Positions 8,219 to 18,200 of a stretch of DNA of 64,000 nt are shown here, in pieces; the first letter of the stretch is position 1, and the number at the start of each line of letters is the position of its first letter. Under the pieces are notes generated by a model, which saw only the letters and a list, made by a program, of their open reading frames with translations, did not search any database and was not told where the DNA came from. Source of the stretch: Luteolibacter ambystomatis (GTDB lineage Bacteria > Verrucomicrobiota > Verrucomicrobiia > Verrucomicrobiales > Akkermansiaceae); the NCBI RefSeq assembly GCF_018137965.1, contig NZ_CP073100.1:3483754-3547753 (forward strand). Reading direction: 5' to 3'. Made by a program: the position numbers and the translations under genes.

Positions 8219-8857
8219 GTGGCAGAAGATTGGGAAGAACCAGGCAGCAGGTTGCTCGCAGCACGCGAAGCAAAGGGCATGTCCATCGCTGATGTGGCCC
8301 ATCGCACGCGAATACCCGCGCGGGTCATCGAGGCTCTGGAGAAGGACGACTACGGGTCGTTCCCCAGCCCGACCTATGCGAAGAGCTTCCTGGCCCAGTA
8401 TGCGGAATTCGTAGGCATCGATCCGAGCCGCTGGATGGACTTCTTCGAGCCCGTCGCCTTCACCGGCCCCGATGACGTGCTGTCCATCGTGGACGCGCCG
8501 GAACCAAGTCATCATCATACCCACCACTATCACGACGCCTCGGTCTCCGAGCCGCGCCATCTCCGCAGATCGAGTGGAGTGGCTTCCACCGTGATGCTGA
8601 TCCTCCTCACCGGCGGAGTGATCTACGCCTGTGTCTGGGCCATTCCGCTCATCGAGAAGAAATACGGTGGCGCCGATACCCACGTTCCTCCGGCGCCTCC
8701 GAAGTTCATCGAGCCGCACGCCAAGTCGCTCCCGGCGGAATCCCCCGCCACCACTCCGGCGGGTTCCCAGAACGATCCCACGATGACCGCTTCCAAGCCG
8801 GCCTCATCGCCGCCCGGCGAACCCATTCCGCGCGCGATCGTCGTGCCGGAAAGCTAG
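8219..8857 (+). CDS. RodZ-like helix-turn-helix membrane protein
   Basis: This 212-residue protein starts at GTG 8219, preceded by a TAGGAGA ribosome-binding sequence. Residues 10-75 form a helix-turn-helix domain of the RodZ/HTH_25 type (LLAAREAKGMSIADVAHRTR ... TYAKSFLAQYAEFVGID). A histidine-rich linker (HHHTHHYH) follows, then one membrane segment at about residues 121-143 and a proline-rich periplasmic tail. RodZ proteins tether MreB and help cell elongation. The C-terminal RodZ beta domain is not recognisable here, so a bactofilin-like or regulatory role is equally possible. The stop is 6 bases from the convergent recQ stop. Confidence 0.75.
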   Translation: MAEDWEEPGSRLLAAREAKGMSIADVAHRTRIPARVIEALEKDDYGSFPSPTYAKSFLAQYAEFVGIDPSRWMDFFEPVAFTGPDDVLSIVDAPEPSHHHTHHYHDASVSEPRHLRRSSGVASTVMLILLTGGVIYACVWAIPLIEKKYGGADTHVPPAPPKFIEPHAKSLPAESPATTPAGSQNDPTMTASKPASSPPGEPIPRAIVVPES

Positions 8858-8863
8858 CCCGGC

Positions 8864-10987
<2,124 letters not shown>

Positions 10988-11050
10988 CTGCTGCACAAAT
11001 GAACAATCATCGCACCTCCCGGTCAAGTCCGCTCCCCCGCCCTGACATCC

Positions 11051-11069
11051 CTTAACCGACTCTTAACCG
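11051..11069. promoter_or_regulatory. Paired CTTAACCG direct repeat between recQ and the PilT genes
   Basis: CTTAACCG occurs at 11051-11058 and again at 11062-11069, one helical turn (11 bases) apart, in the 182-base divergent region. Eleven-base direct repeats are a common layout for OmpR/PhoB-type response-regulator sites. No regulator can be named and the pair could be chance. Confidence 0.3.
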
Positions 11070-11169
11070 CCAATCGCTTTTCATGGGCTGCCGGACATTC
11101 TAACGGTAATCGTGGATCCGGCCCAATTCCGGATTCCCACCGCCCGAAAACCCAATCAGATTCGATCCA

Positions 11170-12219
11170 ATGCCCGCCGTTTTCGATTTCGTCCACAGTG
11201 CCTTCAGCGCCGGAGCCACCGACCTCCTGATCGCGGAAGACCAGTCGCCCCGCGTCCGGATCAACGGCGAGCTGCTGGTGTTCGAACACGAGCCCCTGAA
11301 CCGCAAGTGCCTGGAGGACTTCTGGCGCGATTGCAACACCGACCCCGCCTCCGACTACGAGTCCGACCTGAGCTGGATCGCCCCGGACGGCTCGCGGCTG
11401 CGGGTGAACCTCTACCAGTCGCTCGGCAAACTCTGCGCGGTGCTGCGCCCCATCAAACGCTACGTCGGTGATTTCCACGAGCTCGGCCTGCCTCAGGAAC
11501 TGCTCATGAACTGGCTGTCCCACCGCAGCGGCCTGATCGTGGTCAGCGGACCCACCGGTTCCGGCAAGTCCACCACCATCGCAAGCTGTCTGGACTGGAT
11601 CAACCACCACTACCGCCGCCACATCGTCACCATCGAGGACCCGGTGGAATACATCTTCGAAAACGACCTCTCGCACTTCTCCCAGCGCGAACTGGGGGGC
11701 GACACCAAGTCTTTCCCGCACGCGCTGCGCACCGCGCTCCGCCAGAGCCCGGACATCATCTTCCTCGGGGAAATCCGCGATGAGGACACCGCCCAGGTCG
11801 CCCTGCGGGCCGCGGAAACCGGCCACTTGGTTCTCTCCACCCTCCACAGCCCCGGGGCGACCGAAACCTTGGAGCGACTCAGCAACCTCTACCCGGACGG
11901 CCAGCGCGAATCCTCGCTGCAACTGCTCTCCAGCCACCTCGTCGGCGTCCTCTGCCAGCGACTGCTACCCTCCACCAGCGGCACGCTCCACCTTGTCTGC
12001 GAATCGCTGCAGAACGAAGCCGCCGTGCGCGAATGGGTCCGCAACCGCCAGACGGCGGAGATCCGCGACTTCCTCACCCGCACCGAGACGCCCGGTAATG
12101 TCTCGATGCTCCGCGCCCTGACCCACGCCGCCATTCACGGCCACATCAGCCCGGCCACCGCCCGCGCCGCCGCGCCGAATTCCCAGGACCTCGACCGCGC
12201 GCTCCGCGGCTACGTTTGA
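11170..12219 (+). CDS. PilT/PilU-like type IV pilus ATPase
   Basis: A 349-residue secretion-type ATPase: Walker A GPTGSGKST at residues 127-135, Asp box (IVTIEDPVEYIF), Walker B-like FLGEIRDEDT and a His box (TGHLVLSTLHS). It belongs to the retraction ATPases that depolymerise pilin. It lacks the conserved AIRNLIRE-type motif needed for retraction by PilT (here REWVRNRQTAEI), so it is more like PilU or a divergent partner. It precedes the better PilT by 46 bases on the same strand. No pilin or assembly genes are in the window. Confidence 0.85.
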   Translation: MPAVFDFVHSAFSAGATDLLIAEDQSPRVRINGELLVFEHEPLNRKCLEDFWRDCNTDPASDYESDLSWIAPDGSRLRVNLYQSLGKLCAVLRPIKRYVGDFHELGLPQELLMNWLSHRSGLIVVSGPTGSGKSTTIASCLDWINHHYRRHIVTIEDPVEYIFENDLSHFSQRELGGDTKSFPHALRTALRQSPDIIFLGEIRDEDTAQVALRAAETGHLVLSTLHSPGATETLERLSNLYPDGQRESSLQLLSSHLVGVLCQRLLPSTSGTLHLVCESLQNEAAVREWVRNRQTAEIRDFLTRTETPGNVSMLRALTHAAIHGHISPATARAAAPNSQDLDRALRGYV

Positions 12220-12265
12220 TCCGTCCGCCCTCCGTTCCTTTCCCAGATTCCTCACCCAAAGCCCC

Positions 12266-13348
12266 ATGTCCCAGCTTCGCGACATCGACGAATATCTCCG
12301 CATCACCGTGGAAAACCGCGGTTCCGACCTGCACCTCAGCGTCGGCGCACCACCCGCCGCCCGCATCCACGGTTCCATGGTGCCGCTGGAAGATTTCACC
12401 CTCAATGCGGAGTCCACCCGCAGCCTGATCTACTCGACCCTCAGCGAAGCCCAGCGCTCCCGCCTGGAAACCGATTGGGAACTCGACTATGCCATCGAGA
12501 TTCAGGGCCTCGGCCGTTTCCGTGGCAATGTCCACTTCGCCAGCGGCCACTTGGAAGCCGTCTTCCGGCACATCCCGGAGAACATCCCGGAACTCTCCAG
12601 CCTCGGCCACTCCGAGACCATCGAGACCCTCTGCAACGAACGCCGCGGCCTCATCCTCGTCACCGGCATCACCGGCTCCGGCAAGACCACCACGCTCGCC
12701 TCGATGGTGAAGCGTATTTCCGAAACCCGCTCCGGCGTCATCATCACCATCGAGGACCCCGTCGAGTTCATGCTGCCGCACCGCTCCTGCCTGATCAAAC
12801 AGCGCGAGATCGGCAAGGACACCAAGAACTTCTCCAACGCCCTGCGCCAGACGCTGCGCCAGGACCCGGATGTCATCGTCGTCTCCGAGTTGCGCGATTT
12901 GGAAACCATCCGCATCGCCCTGACCGCTGCGGAAACCGGCCACCTCGTGCTCGCCACCCTCCACACCATCGATGCCCCGCAGACCATCGACCGTCTGGTG
13001 GACGTCTTCCCCGCCGACCAGCAGCCGCAGATCATCTCCCAACTCGCCAACGTGCTGGAAGGCGTGATCTGCCAGCGCCTGCTGCCAAAGGCGGACGGCA
13101 GCGGCCGCGTCCTCGCCACCGAAGTCATGCGCGTCAACTACGGCCTCCGCTCGCTCATCCGCGACCGCAAGATCGAGCAGATCGTCGGCCTGTTGGAAAT
13201 CGGCCGCAAGGAAGGCATGCACACCATCGACGACTCCCTCGATTTCCTGCTCAAGGGCGGCTACATCAGCCTGGAGGAAGCCCTCTTCCAATGCCGCGAC
13301 CGCCAGCGTTTCATGCAGTACCTGCCGCGTGAGACGAAGGTGAAGTGA
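12266..13348 (+). CDS. pilT: Type IV pilus retraction ATPase PilT
   Basis: This 360-residue protein has the PilT order: N-terminal PAS-like domain (VENRGSDLHLSVGAPPAARI), Walker A GITGSGKTT at 134-142, Asp box (IITIEDPVEF), Walker B region with VVSELRDLETI, His box (TGHLVLATLHT) and the PilT-specific helix YGLRSLIRDRKIEQI, corresponding to the AIRNLIRE motif. It should power pilus retraction and twitching, at the cytoplasmic base of the pilus. It follows the PilT-like gene as an operon and ends at a strong hairpin terminator at 13375-13410. Confidence 0.9.
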   Translation: MSQLRDIDEYLRITVENRGSDLHLSVGAPPAARIHGSMVPLEDFTLNAESTRSLIYSTLSEAQRSRLETDWELDYAIEIQGLGRFRGNVHFASGHLEAVFRHIPENIPELSSLGHSETIETLCNERRGLILVTGITGSGKTTTLASMVKRISETRSGVIITIEDPVEFMLPHRSCLIKQREIGKDTKNFSNALRQTLRQDPDVIVVSELRDLETIRIALTAAETGHLVLATLHTIDAPQTIDRLVDVFPADQQPQIISQLANVLEGVICQRLLPKADGSGRVLATEVMRVNYGLRSLIRDRKIEQIVGLLEIGRKEGMHTIDDSLDFLLKGGYISLEEALFQCRDRQRFMQYLPRETKVK

Positions 13349-13374
13349 ACCATCGGAAACAGGGATTCACCTTC

Positions 13375-13410
13375 AACAAAAAACGGCCGCCCCGTCGGGC
13401 GGCCGTTTTG
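13375..13410. terminator. Bidirectional rho-independent terminator between pilT and tracrRNA
   Basis: A GC-rich stem (ACGGCCGCCC / GGGCGGCCGT, loop CGTC) is flanked by A6 on the left and T4 on the right, so it can stop pilT transcripts from the left and tracrRNA transcripts arriving from the right. Confidence 0.85.
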
Positions 13411-13411
13411 T

Positions 13412-13500
13412 TAAAAACACTTTTGGACCAGGTGTCGGCAATGCCAGGGAGCCTGTTTGTGCCTCAAACTTTGTCTTGATTCAGGGAGGAGCATACAAAT
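13412..13500 (-). ncRNA. Predicted tracrRNA of the type II-C CRISPR system
   Basis: Reading the minus strand, a segment complementary to the crRNA repeat lies at 13468-13493. On the plus strand ACTTTGTCTTGATTCAG matches the first 17 bases of the crRNA-sense repeat (GCTTTGCCTTGATTCAG) at 15 positions, one mismatch being a G-U wobble in RNA. After an unpaired bulge, GAGCA also matches (13489-13493). This lower stem, bulge and upper stem is the tracrRNA:crRNA duplex expected for Cas9. Downstream, the minus strand carries further stem-forming sequence and a weak ACAC/GTGT hairpin with T5 at 13413-13435; the strong hairpin at 13375-13410 lies next and may be the true end. Length would be about 75-110 nt. 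It is divergent from cas9. Confidence 0.8.
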
Positions 13501-13517
13501 CTCAAATCTCCGGTCAA
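13490..13517 (-). promoter_or_regulatory. Predicted tracrRNA promoter
   Basis: On the minus strand TTGACC (13517-13512, 5 of 6 consensus) and TATGCT (13495-13490, 4 of 6) are separated by 16 bases. The start site would fall near 13483, at the anti-repeat. The -10 overlaps the upper-stem match, so the real 5' end may be further upstream. Confidence 0.5.
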
Positions 13518-13524
13518 GCCCGTC

Positions 13525-13543
13525 GTCCAGGTTAAGTCTGGAC
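13525..13543. promoter_or_regulatory. Inverted repeat between tracrRNA and cas9
   Basis: GTCCAG (13525-13530) and CTGGAC (13538-13543) form a perfect 6-base inverted repeat with a 7-base centre, in the 60 bases separating the tracrRNA promoter from the cas9 start. It could be an operator for both divergent units or a small hairpin. No convincing cas9 promoter or ribosome-binding site was found. Confidence 0.4.
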
Positions 13544-13578
13544 TTGATAGATATCATTTCATATTCATCCGATCCCCT

Positions 13579-16500
13579 ATGAGCCTGACGCTCGCATTTG
13601 ACATCGGCTACGCATCCATTGGCTGGTGCGTCCTTTCCGCGCCACAGCCAGCTCCGGCCCAGCCAGACATCGTGGCAACCGGAGTCGTTACTTTCCCGAC
13701 CGATGACTGCCTGGCCTCCCAACGTCGGAATCTGCGCCGCACCCGCCGTCACATCCGTTCCACCCGTCAGCGGATCGAACGATTGAAGCAGTGGCTGCTC
13801 CATCACGGCGTGCTGTCCCGGCAGGAGCTGGACCGTCCCGGGCATCCGGCCCCTTTCCTGCTCGCCGCAGCGGCCCTGCAGAAACACCATCAACTCTCTG
13901 CTTTCGAACTCTGGACCGTGCTGCGCTGGTATGCCCACAACCGCGGTTATGATGGCAATTCCCGCTGGTCCCGCGATGAGGAATCCGGCGAGGACACGGA
14001 GAAGGAAACACACGCAATCGAGCTGATGCAGCAACACGGCACGGAGACAATGGCAGAAACGGTTTGTGCCTGCCTGAGGCTGGACCCGGCGAAATTCCGC
14101 AAACGGATCTCTTCCACACTTCCCTACAAAACTCTCAACGCCGCCTACCCGCGGCGCGTCGTCACGCAGGAAGTCGGTCGCCTGCTTTCGCTCCACCTCG
14201 GACAAATTCCAGGACTGGACCCCGCCCTCGCCCGGATGATCCTGACTGCCGATGATCTAACCGCGGATGAACGGAAGCGTTTAACCACCGAGGGTATCCG
14301 CCTGCCCAAGCGCTACAGCGGCGGACTACTCTTCGGCCAACTCGTCCCCCGTTTCGACAACCGCATCATCGCCCGCTGTCCGATCACATGGGCGAAGACC
14401 TTCGATGAAGCCACTCAATCCGGGCAGACGGAAGACAAGGCGCGTCAACTGGCAGACAAGTTTTCCAAGGTTCCCGCCGCCAAGTGCCGCGAATTCCTCG
14501 AATACCGGTTTGCACGCATCCTCGCTAATCTAAGAGCAGACGGCCAGCCGCTTGATCGCGCCCTGCGGAAGCACCTTTGGGATCTGGCTTCTTCCCAAGG
14601 CAGCCTCACAGCCGCGACTCTCCAAAAAGAGATCCGTGCCCACTGCGGTGACGTAGAGACCAATACCGAAGCTTATTTCAATCTCCACCCGGACAGCGCG
14701 GACGCCTTGGTCCTCGATCCGGTGAAGGACGAAGTCCGCAAGGCCACCGGAGCCCGTGCGAAAATCTCCACCATTTGGAACCTATTGCCTGAACCGGCCA
14801 AACAAGCCGCGCAGACGACCTGGAGCCGCGGCAAGAAAATCACTTACGCACAACTGCTGGAAATTTCCGGCAATCCGCCCTCGCTACTGAAGGCCCTCGA
14901 AGAAAATTTCGCCAAAGACAACAAGCCGAAGCGTGGCCAGAAGCCCTATGCGACCTTTGAAGACTATCTGCGCAAAAGCGGCGTAGCGGCAAAATACCCC
15001 ACAGGCCGGGCCCCCTACGCCAAACCGGTGCTGCGGCAGGTGGTGGAGGAAGTGCTCGCGGGATTCGACTCCACCAAGGCCTGCGCCGCCACCGATCCCG
15101 AAAAGGGCGAAGCCAAACCGGCGAACGGCGTCCTCTACGATCTCAATGTTCCGACCTCCCGGGTGAGGGAGGTGCAGAACAAGCGTCCGCTCGACCAACT
15201 CACCAACAACCACCTCGTCCGCCACCGGCTGTTAATTCTCGACCGTCTGATCGACGATCTCATCACGGAATTCCCCAATCTAGCCAAAGCCGACACACAA
15301 GTCATTGTCGAAGTCGCCCGTGAACTCAAAGAGTTCTCCGGCAAAGACCGTGTTGCAATAAAATCGGCCGAAAATGCAAAAATCGCTCAACACAAATCAG
15401 CTGAGAAACGACTCATCGAAAAAGGGATCTATCCAACATATGCATTGATCAAAAAGTGCAGGATTGCAATGGATCTCAACTGGACATGTCCATTCACGCA
15501 TCGAGATTACGGAGAGGCTGAACTGGCCGATTTGCAGTTTGAACACATCATTCCGCGATCCAAACGGCTTTCGGATTCAATGGCGGGCTTGGTCCTTACG
15601 CGCGCGGAAATCAACGCATTAAAAGGAAACCGGACTGCTAGGCGCTTCATTTTAGATCATGCAGATGACGATCGGATAGTATCTCCTGACAAATACAAAA
15701 AATGGGTCGAATCTTTAAAAGTCGCCCGCAAAGAATCCTATCCGGATGACTACGCGAGACAAAGCGCCCGCAAGCGCTTGCTGATGATCGAGGATTACGA
15801 GGACAAGGATCGCACTTTTACTGAAGGGCAGCTCACTCAGACCAGCCATCTCGTAAAACTCGCCACGAAGTCCATCCGCCAAAAACTGGTGGATGCTCCC
15901 ATCTTCCCTATCCCAGGACCCGTCACCGCAGAAATCCGCAAGGCATGGAAGCTCACCGGCGCTTTAGCACTGGCCTGTCCGGAAGTACTCAATGAGCGGG
16001 GCGAAGTCCGCCCCAAAGAGGAGATTCGCAACCTTACCCACCTCCATCACGCCCTCGATGCAGCCACGATCGGCTTTACCGCTCACTATTTTCCATTCAT
16101 TTTTCACGGAGAGAACCAAAGCGGAAAACTATGGAAGTCTATCATCGCTCGCAACAAAACCGAAGAAGATGTGTGCCGACTTAGGGCCACTCAACTTTAC
16201 AAGTTCCACACCAAGTTGGACAGCAGGGGGCGAGAGGTGACCCGTGCTTCGCTCAACGATCTCCCTACTGATCTCAAGAATGCTCTAGCGCGGTCCCTAG
16301 CTCAGTCTCGCGTCATGCAGCATATCCCCGCCGACCGGTCCGGCACTAGGGCGGAACTCACCACTTGGGGCATCGTCACCCTCGAAGGGAAAGGCACGGA
16401 CGCGCGCGTCAAGCTCCGGCAGCGCACAACCACTATCGAAAACAAACGGCGAGTGATAGTCCCGAAGGAACGAGAAGAACGTGCAGGCAAACTGCTGGGG

Positions 16501-16893
16501 CCGATGCCCAAGGCAGGCTCCGGCAAACTCCAAGCCATCTCCGGCGCACTCATTATCAACGAGAACTACGGGCTCTGCCTCGATCCCGCCCCAAGGATCA
16601 TCTCTTTCCACAATGTCCAGTCCCGCCTCGACGAAATCTGGAAAGCCAATGGAGGCAAGCCAGTTCGAATTCTCCGAAATGGAATGCTGATCAGACTTAC
16701 AAACCAAGGAGACAGGGACGGAATATGGCAGATCAAATCAATCAAAGCGTCCTTGAAGCTAGATTTGACACGCCCACAGATCTTTGGTCGACCCGATACC
16801 GGCCTCGGGGTTTGGCGTGAAGTTTCTGTCGCTGGGTTAATAAAGAGACATTTGGAAATTCTTCCGCAACGTTACACAGGCTATCCCGCATGA
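13579..16893 (+). CDS. cas9: CRISPR-associated endonuclease Cas9, compact type II-C
   Basis: This 1104-residue RNA-guided DNA endonuclease is close in size and N-terminal sequence to Akkermansia-type II-C Cas9 (FDIGYASIGW). All catalytic residues are visible: RuvC-I Asp8, RuvC-II Glu578 (VIVEVARE), RuvC-III His824 and Asp827 (HLHHALDAAT), and HNH Glu655-His656 with Asn679 (FEHIIPRS ... LTRAEINALKGN). The arginine-rich bridge helix is at residues 48-70 (QRRNLRRTRRHIRSTRQRI). The recognition lobe spans roughly 75-545, and the C-terminal part after about 930 should be the wedge and PAM-interacting domain. Bases 15361-15720, covering the HNH region, are about 44% GC against 60-70% around them. 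It is followed after 4 bases by cas1. Confidence 0.97.
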   Translation: MSLTLAFDIGYASIGWCVLSAPQPAPAQPDIVATGVVTFPTDDCLASQRRNLRRTRRHIRSTRQRIERLKQWLLHHGVLSRQELDRPGHPAPFLLAAAALQKHHQLSAFELWTVLRWYAHNRGYDGNSRWSRDEESGEDTEKETHAIELMQQHGTETMAETVCACLRLDPAKFRKRISSTLPYKTLNAAYPRRVVTQEVGRLLSLHLGQIPGLDPALARMILTADDLTADERKRLTTEGIRLPKRYSGGLLFGQLVPRFDNRIIARCPITWAKTFDEATQSGQTEDKARQLADKFSKVPAAKCREFLEYRFARILANLRADGQPLDRALRKHLWDLASSQGSLTAATLQKEIRAHCGDVETNTEAYFNLHPDSADALVLDPVKDEVRKATGARAKISTIWNLLPEPAKQAAQTTWSRGKKITYAQLLEISGNPPSLLKALEENFAKDNKPKRGQKPYATFEDYLRKSGVAAKYPTGRAPYAKPVLRQVVEEVLAGFDSTKACAATDPEKGEAKPANGVLYDLNVPTSRVREVQNKRPLDQLTNNHLVRHRLLILDRLIDDLITEFPNLAKADTQVIVEVARELKEFSGKDRVAIKSAENAKIAQHKSAEKRLIEKGIYPTYALIKKCRIAMDLNWTCPFTHRDYGEAELADLQFEHIIPRSKRLSDSMAGLVLTRAEINALKGNRTARRFILDHADDDRIVSPDKYKKWVESLKVARKESYPDDYARQSARKRLLMIEDYEDKDRTFTEGQLTQTSHLVKLATKSIRQKLVDAPIFPIPGPVTAEIRKAWKLTGALALACPEVLNERGEVRPKEEIRNLTHLHHALDAATIGFTAHYFPFIFHGENQSGKLWKSIIARNKTEEDVCRLRATQLYKFHTKLDSRGREVTRASLNDLPTDLKNALARSLAQSRVMQHIPADRSGTRAELTTWGIVTLEGKGTDARVKLRQRTTTIENKRRVIVPKEREERAGKLLGPMPKAGSGKLQAISGALIINENYGLCLDPAPRIISFHNVQSRLDEIWKANGGKPVRILRNGMLIRLTNQGDRDGIWQIKSIKASLKLDLTRPQIFGRPDTGLGVWREVSVAGLIKRHLEILPQRYTGYPA

Positions 16894-16897
16894 TGCC

Positions 16898-17818
16898 GTG
16901 TCCTATCACATCGTCAGCATCGATTCTCCCGATTGCTCCCTTTCCTGCAAGGATGGGCAACTGACCTGCAAGAGCGCGGACGGTGAACGGCGTCTTCCTT
17001 TGGAAGACATCGCCGCCATTATCGTGACATCCTTTTCCGCTTCGATCCATTCGAAGCTGCTGCTGGAAGCCGCCAAGCACGGCGTGGGCCTCATCATCTG
17101 CGAGAACTTCAAGCCTGCCTCACTCGTCCTCCCCGCCAATCGTGCCACGGACACGCTTCTCACCCGAGCCCAAGCCTACATCCCGGCCCAGTTGAAGCAG
17201 CGACTATGGCAAAAGACGATCGATTCAAAATGCATGAACCAGTTTTCGCTGGCGGCAGAACTGGCACCCGGGGACGAACGGTTGGAGCGACTTGGCAAGC
17301 TGGCGCGGGGAAGGTTCGCATCAAAGGAGGCCGAATGCGCGAAAGCGTTCTGGCGGATCTACGCGGACCGGGTGGCGGAGACAGACGATTTCCGGCGTCG
17401 ACGCGATGGAGACGGCCCCAATCCGCTGCTCAATTACGGCTATGCGGTTTTGCTGTCCACCGTCCTGCAAAACCTCTTTGCCGTCGGACTGGATCCGACT
17501 TTCGGGATTGCCCACGCCACGCGGGAAAACTCCACACCGTTGGCCTACGATCTCATGGAGCCCTTTCGCCCCTGCGTCGATTGGCGGGTGGCGGACTGGA
17601 TCCGGCGGCATCCCGATGAGAAGGACTGGCAGGTTACCCGCGAATTCCGCCAGTGGGTGACGGCCTTCCCGCTGGAGAAGGTGGACTATTTTGATCTCAC
17701 GCTCGATATCCGAGGCGTCATTGAAGGAGCCGTCCGTTCCTTCCGCCAAGCGGTAACCACCGCCCAATCCGGCCCCTACCGGCCATGGACCCGAACCACT
17801 ACAAAATGGGCTGGCTGA
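16898..17818 (+). CDS. cas1: CRISPR integrase Cas1 (type II)
   Basis: Cas1 with Cas2 inserts new spacers into the array. The 306-residue protein starts at GTG 16898, 4 bases after the cas9 stop. The predicted metal ligands of the integrase are Glu144 (SKEAECAKAFWR), His206 (FGIAHATREN) and Glu221 (YDLMEPFRPCVDW), and LLNYGYAVLLSTV is the type II Cas1 signature helix. Length is normal. No csn2 or cas4 is present, which fits subtype II-C. Its end overlaps cas2 by 34 bases. Confidence 0.96.
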   Translation: MSYHIVSIDSPDCSLSCKDGQLTCKSADGERRLPLEDIAAIIVTSFSASIHSKLLLEAAKHGVGLIICENFKPASLVLPANRATDTLLTRAQAYIPAQLKQRLWQKTIDSKCMNQFSLAAELAPGDERLERLGKLARGRFASKEAECAKAFWRIYADRVAETDDFRRRRDGDGPNPLLNYGYAVLLSTVLQNLFAVGLDPTFGIAHATRENSTPLAYDLMEPFRPCVDWRVADWIRRHPDEKDWQVTREFRQWVTAFPLEKVDYFDLTLDIRGVIEGAVRSFRQAVTTAQSGPYRPWTRTTTKWAG

Positions 17819-18120
17819 TGGTCGCCTTTGACCTGCCGGTCAAAACGAAAGCGGAACGGAAACGGGCCACCGATTTCCGGAAGTTCCTGCTCGATGATGG
17901 CTTCCAGATGATCCAGTTCAGCGTCTACGCCCGGCCCTGCGTGACCTTCGCCAGACAAGAAACCCACCTCCGGCGCATCCGGCTGGCTGTTCCTGAAGAA
18001 GGTTCGATCCGCGCGATCTACATCACCAAAGCCCAGTGGGAACGGGCCTACATCATCCACGGAAAACCGGCCAAAGAAGCCCCTCCAGAAGAAATTCCGG
18101 AACAAATCCAGCTCTGGTGA
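17785..18120 (+). CDS. cas2: CRISPR-associated protein Cas2
   Basis: A 111-residue Cas2 with the ferredoxin-like first strand (WLMVAFDLPVKTKAERK), where the Asp of FDLP is the conserved residue, and a second strand IQFSVYARPC. Cas2 dimers bridge two Cas1 dimers during spacer integration. The ATG at 17785 overlaps cas1; an in-frame ATG at 17806 would give a start closer to the usual type II form (MGWLMVAFDLP), still overlapping by 13 bases. It is the last cas gene; the array starts 63 bases after its stop. Confidence 0.94.
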   Translation: MDPNHYKMGWLMVAFDLPVKTKAERKRATDFRKFLLDDGFQMIQFSVYARPCVTFARQETHLRRIRLAVPEEGSIRAIYITKAQWERAYIIHGKPAKEAPPEEIPEQIQLW

Positions 18121-18167
18121 ACCTTTCTCCGTTTTCCATAAATAGCTACAAATCACTGGAAATGAAT

Positions 18168-18200
18168 ACCGAGCAGGCGACCTAGAGTCGCCTGCTCGGT
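18168..18200. repeat. Inverted half-repeat hairpin closing the CRISPR array
   Basis: ACCGAGCAGGCGACCT (18168-18183) is a near-perfect inverted copy of the start of the first plus-strand repeat, directly abutting it, so the two can fold into a stem of 14 or more pairs with almost no loop. For a minus-strand pre-crRNA this lies at the 3' end and could stop or cap the transcript before it runs into cas2. Confidence 0.7.

Noticed and set aside
18168-18183. The inverted half-repeat as a second tracrRNA anti-repeat.
   Set aside because: It matches the wrong half of the repeat for guide pairing and lacks a terminator structure behind it; the site at 13468-13493 fits better.
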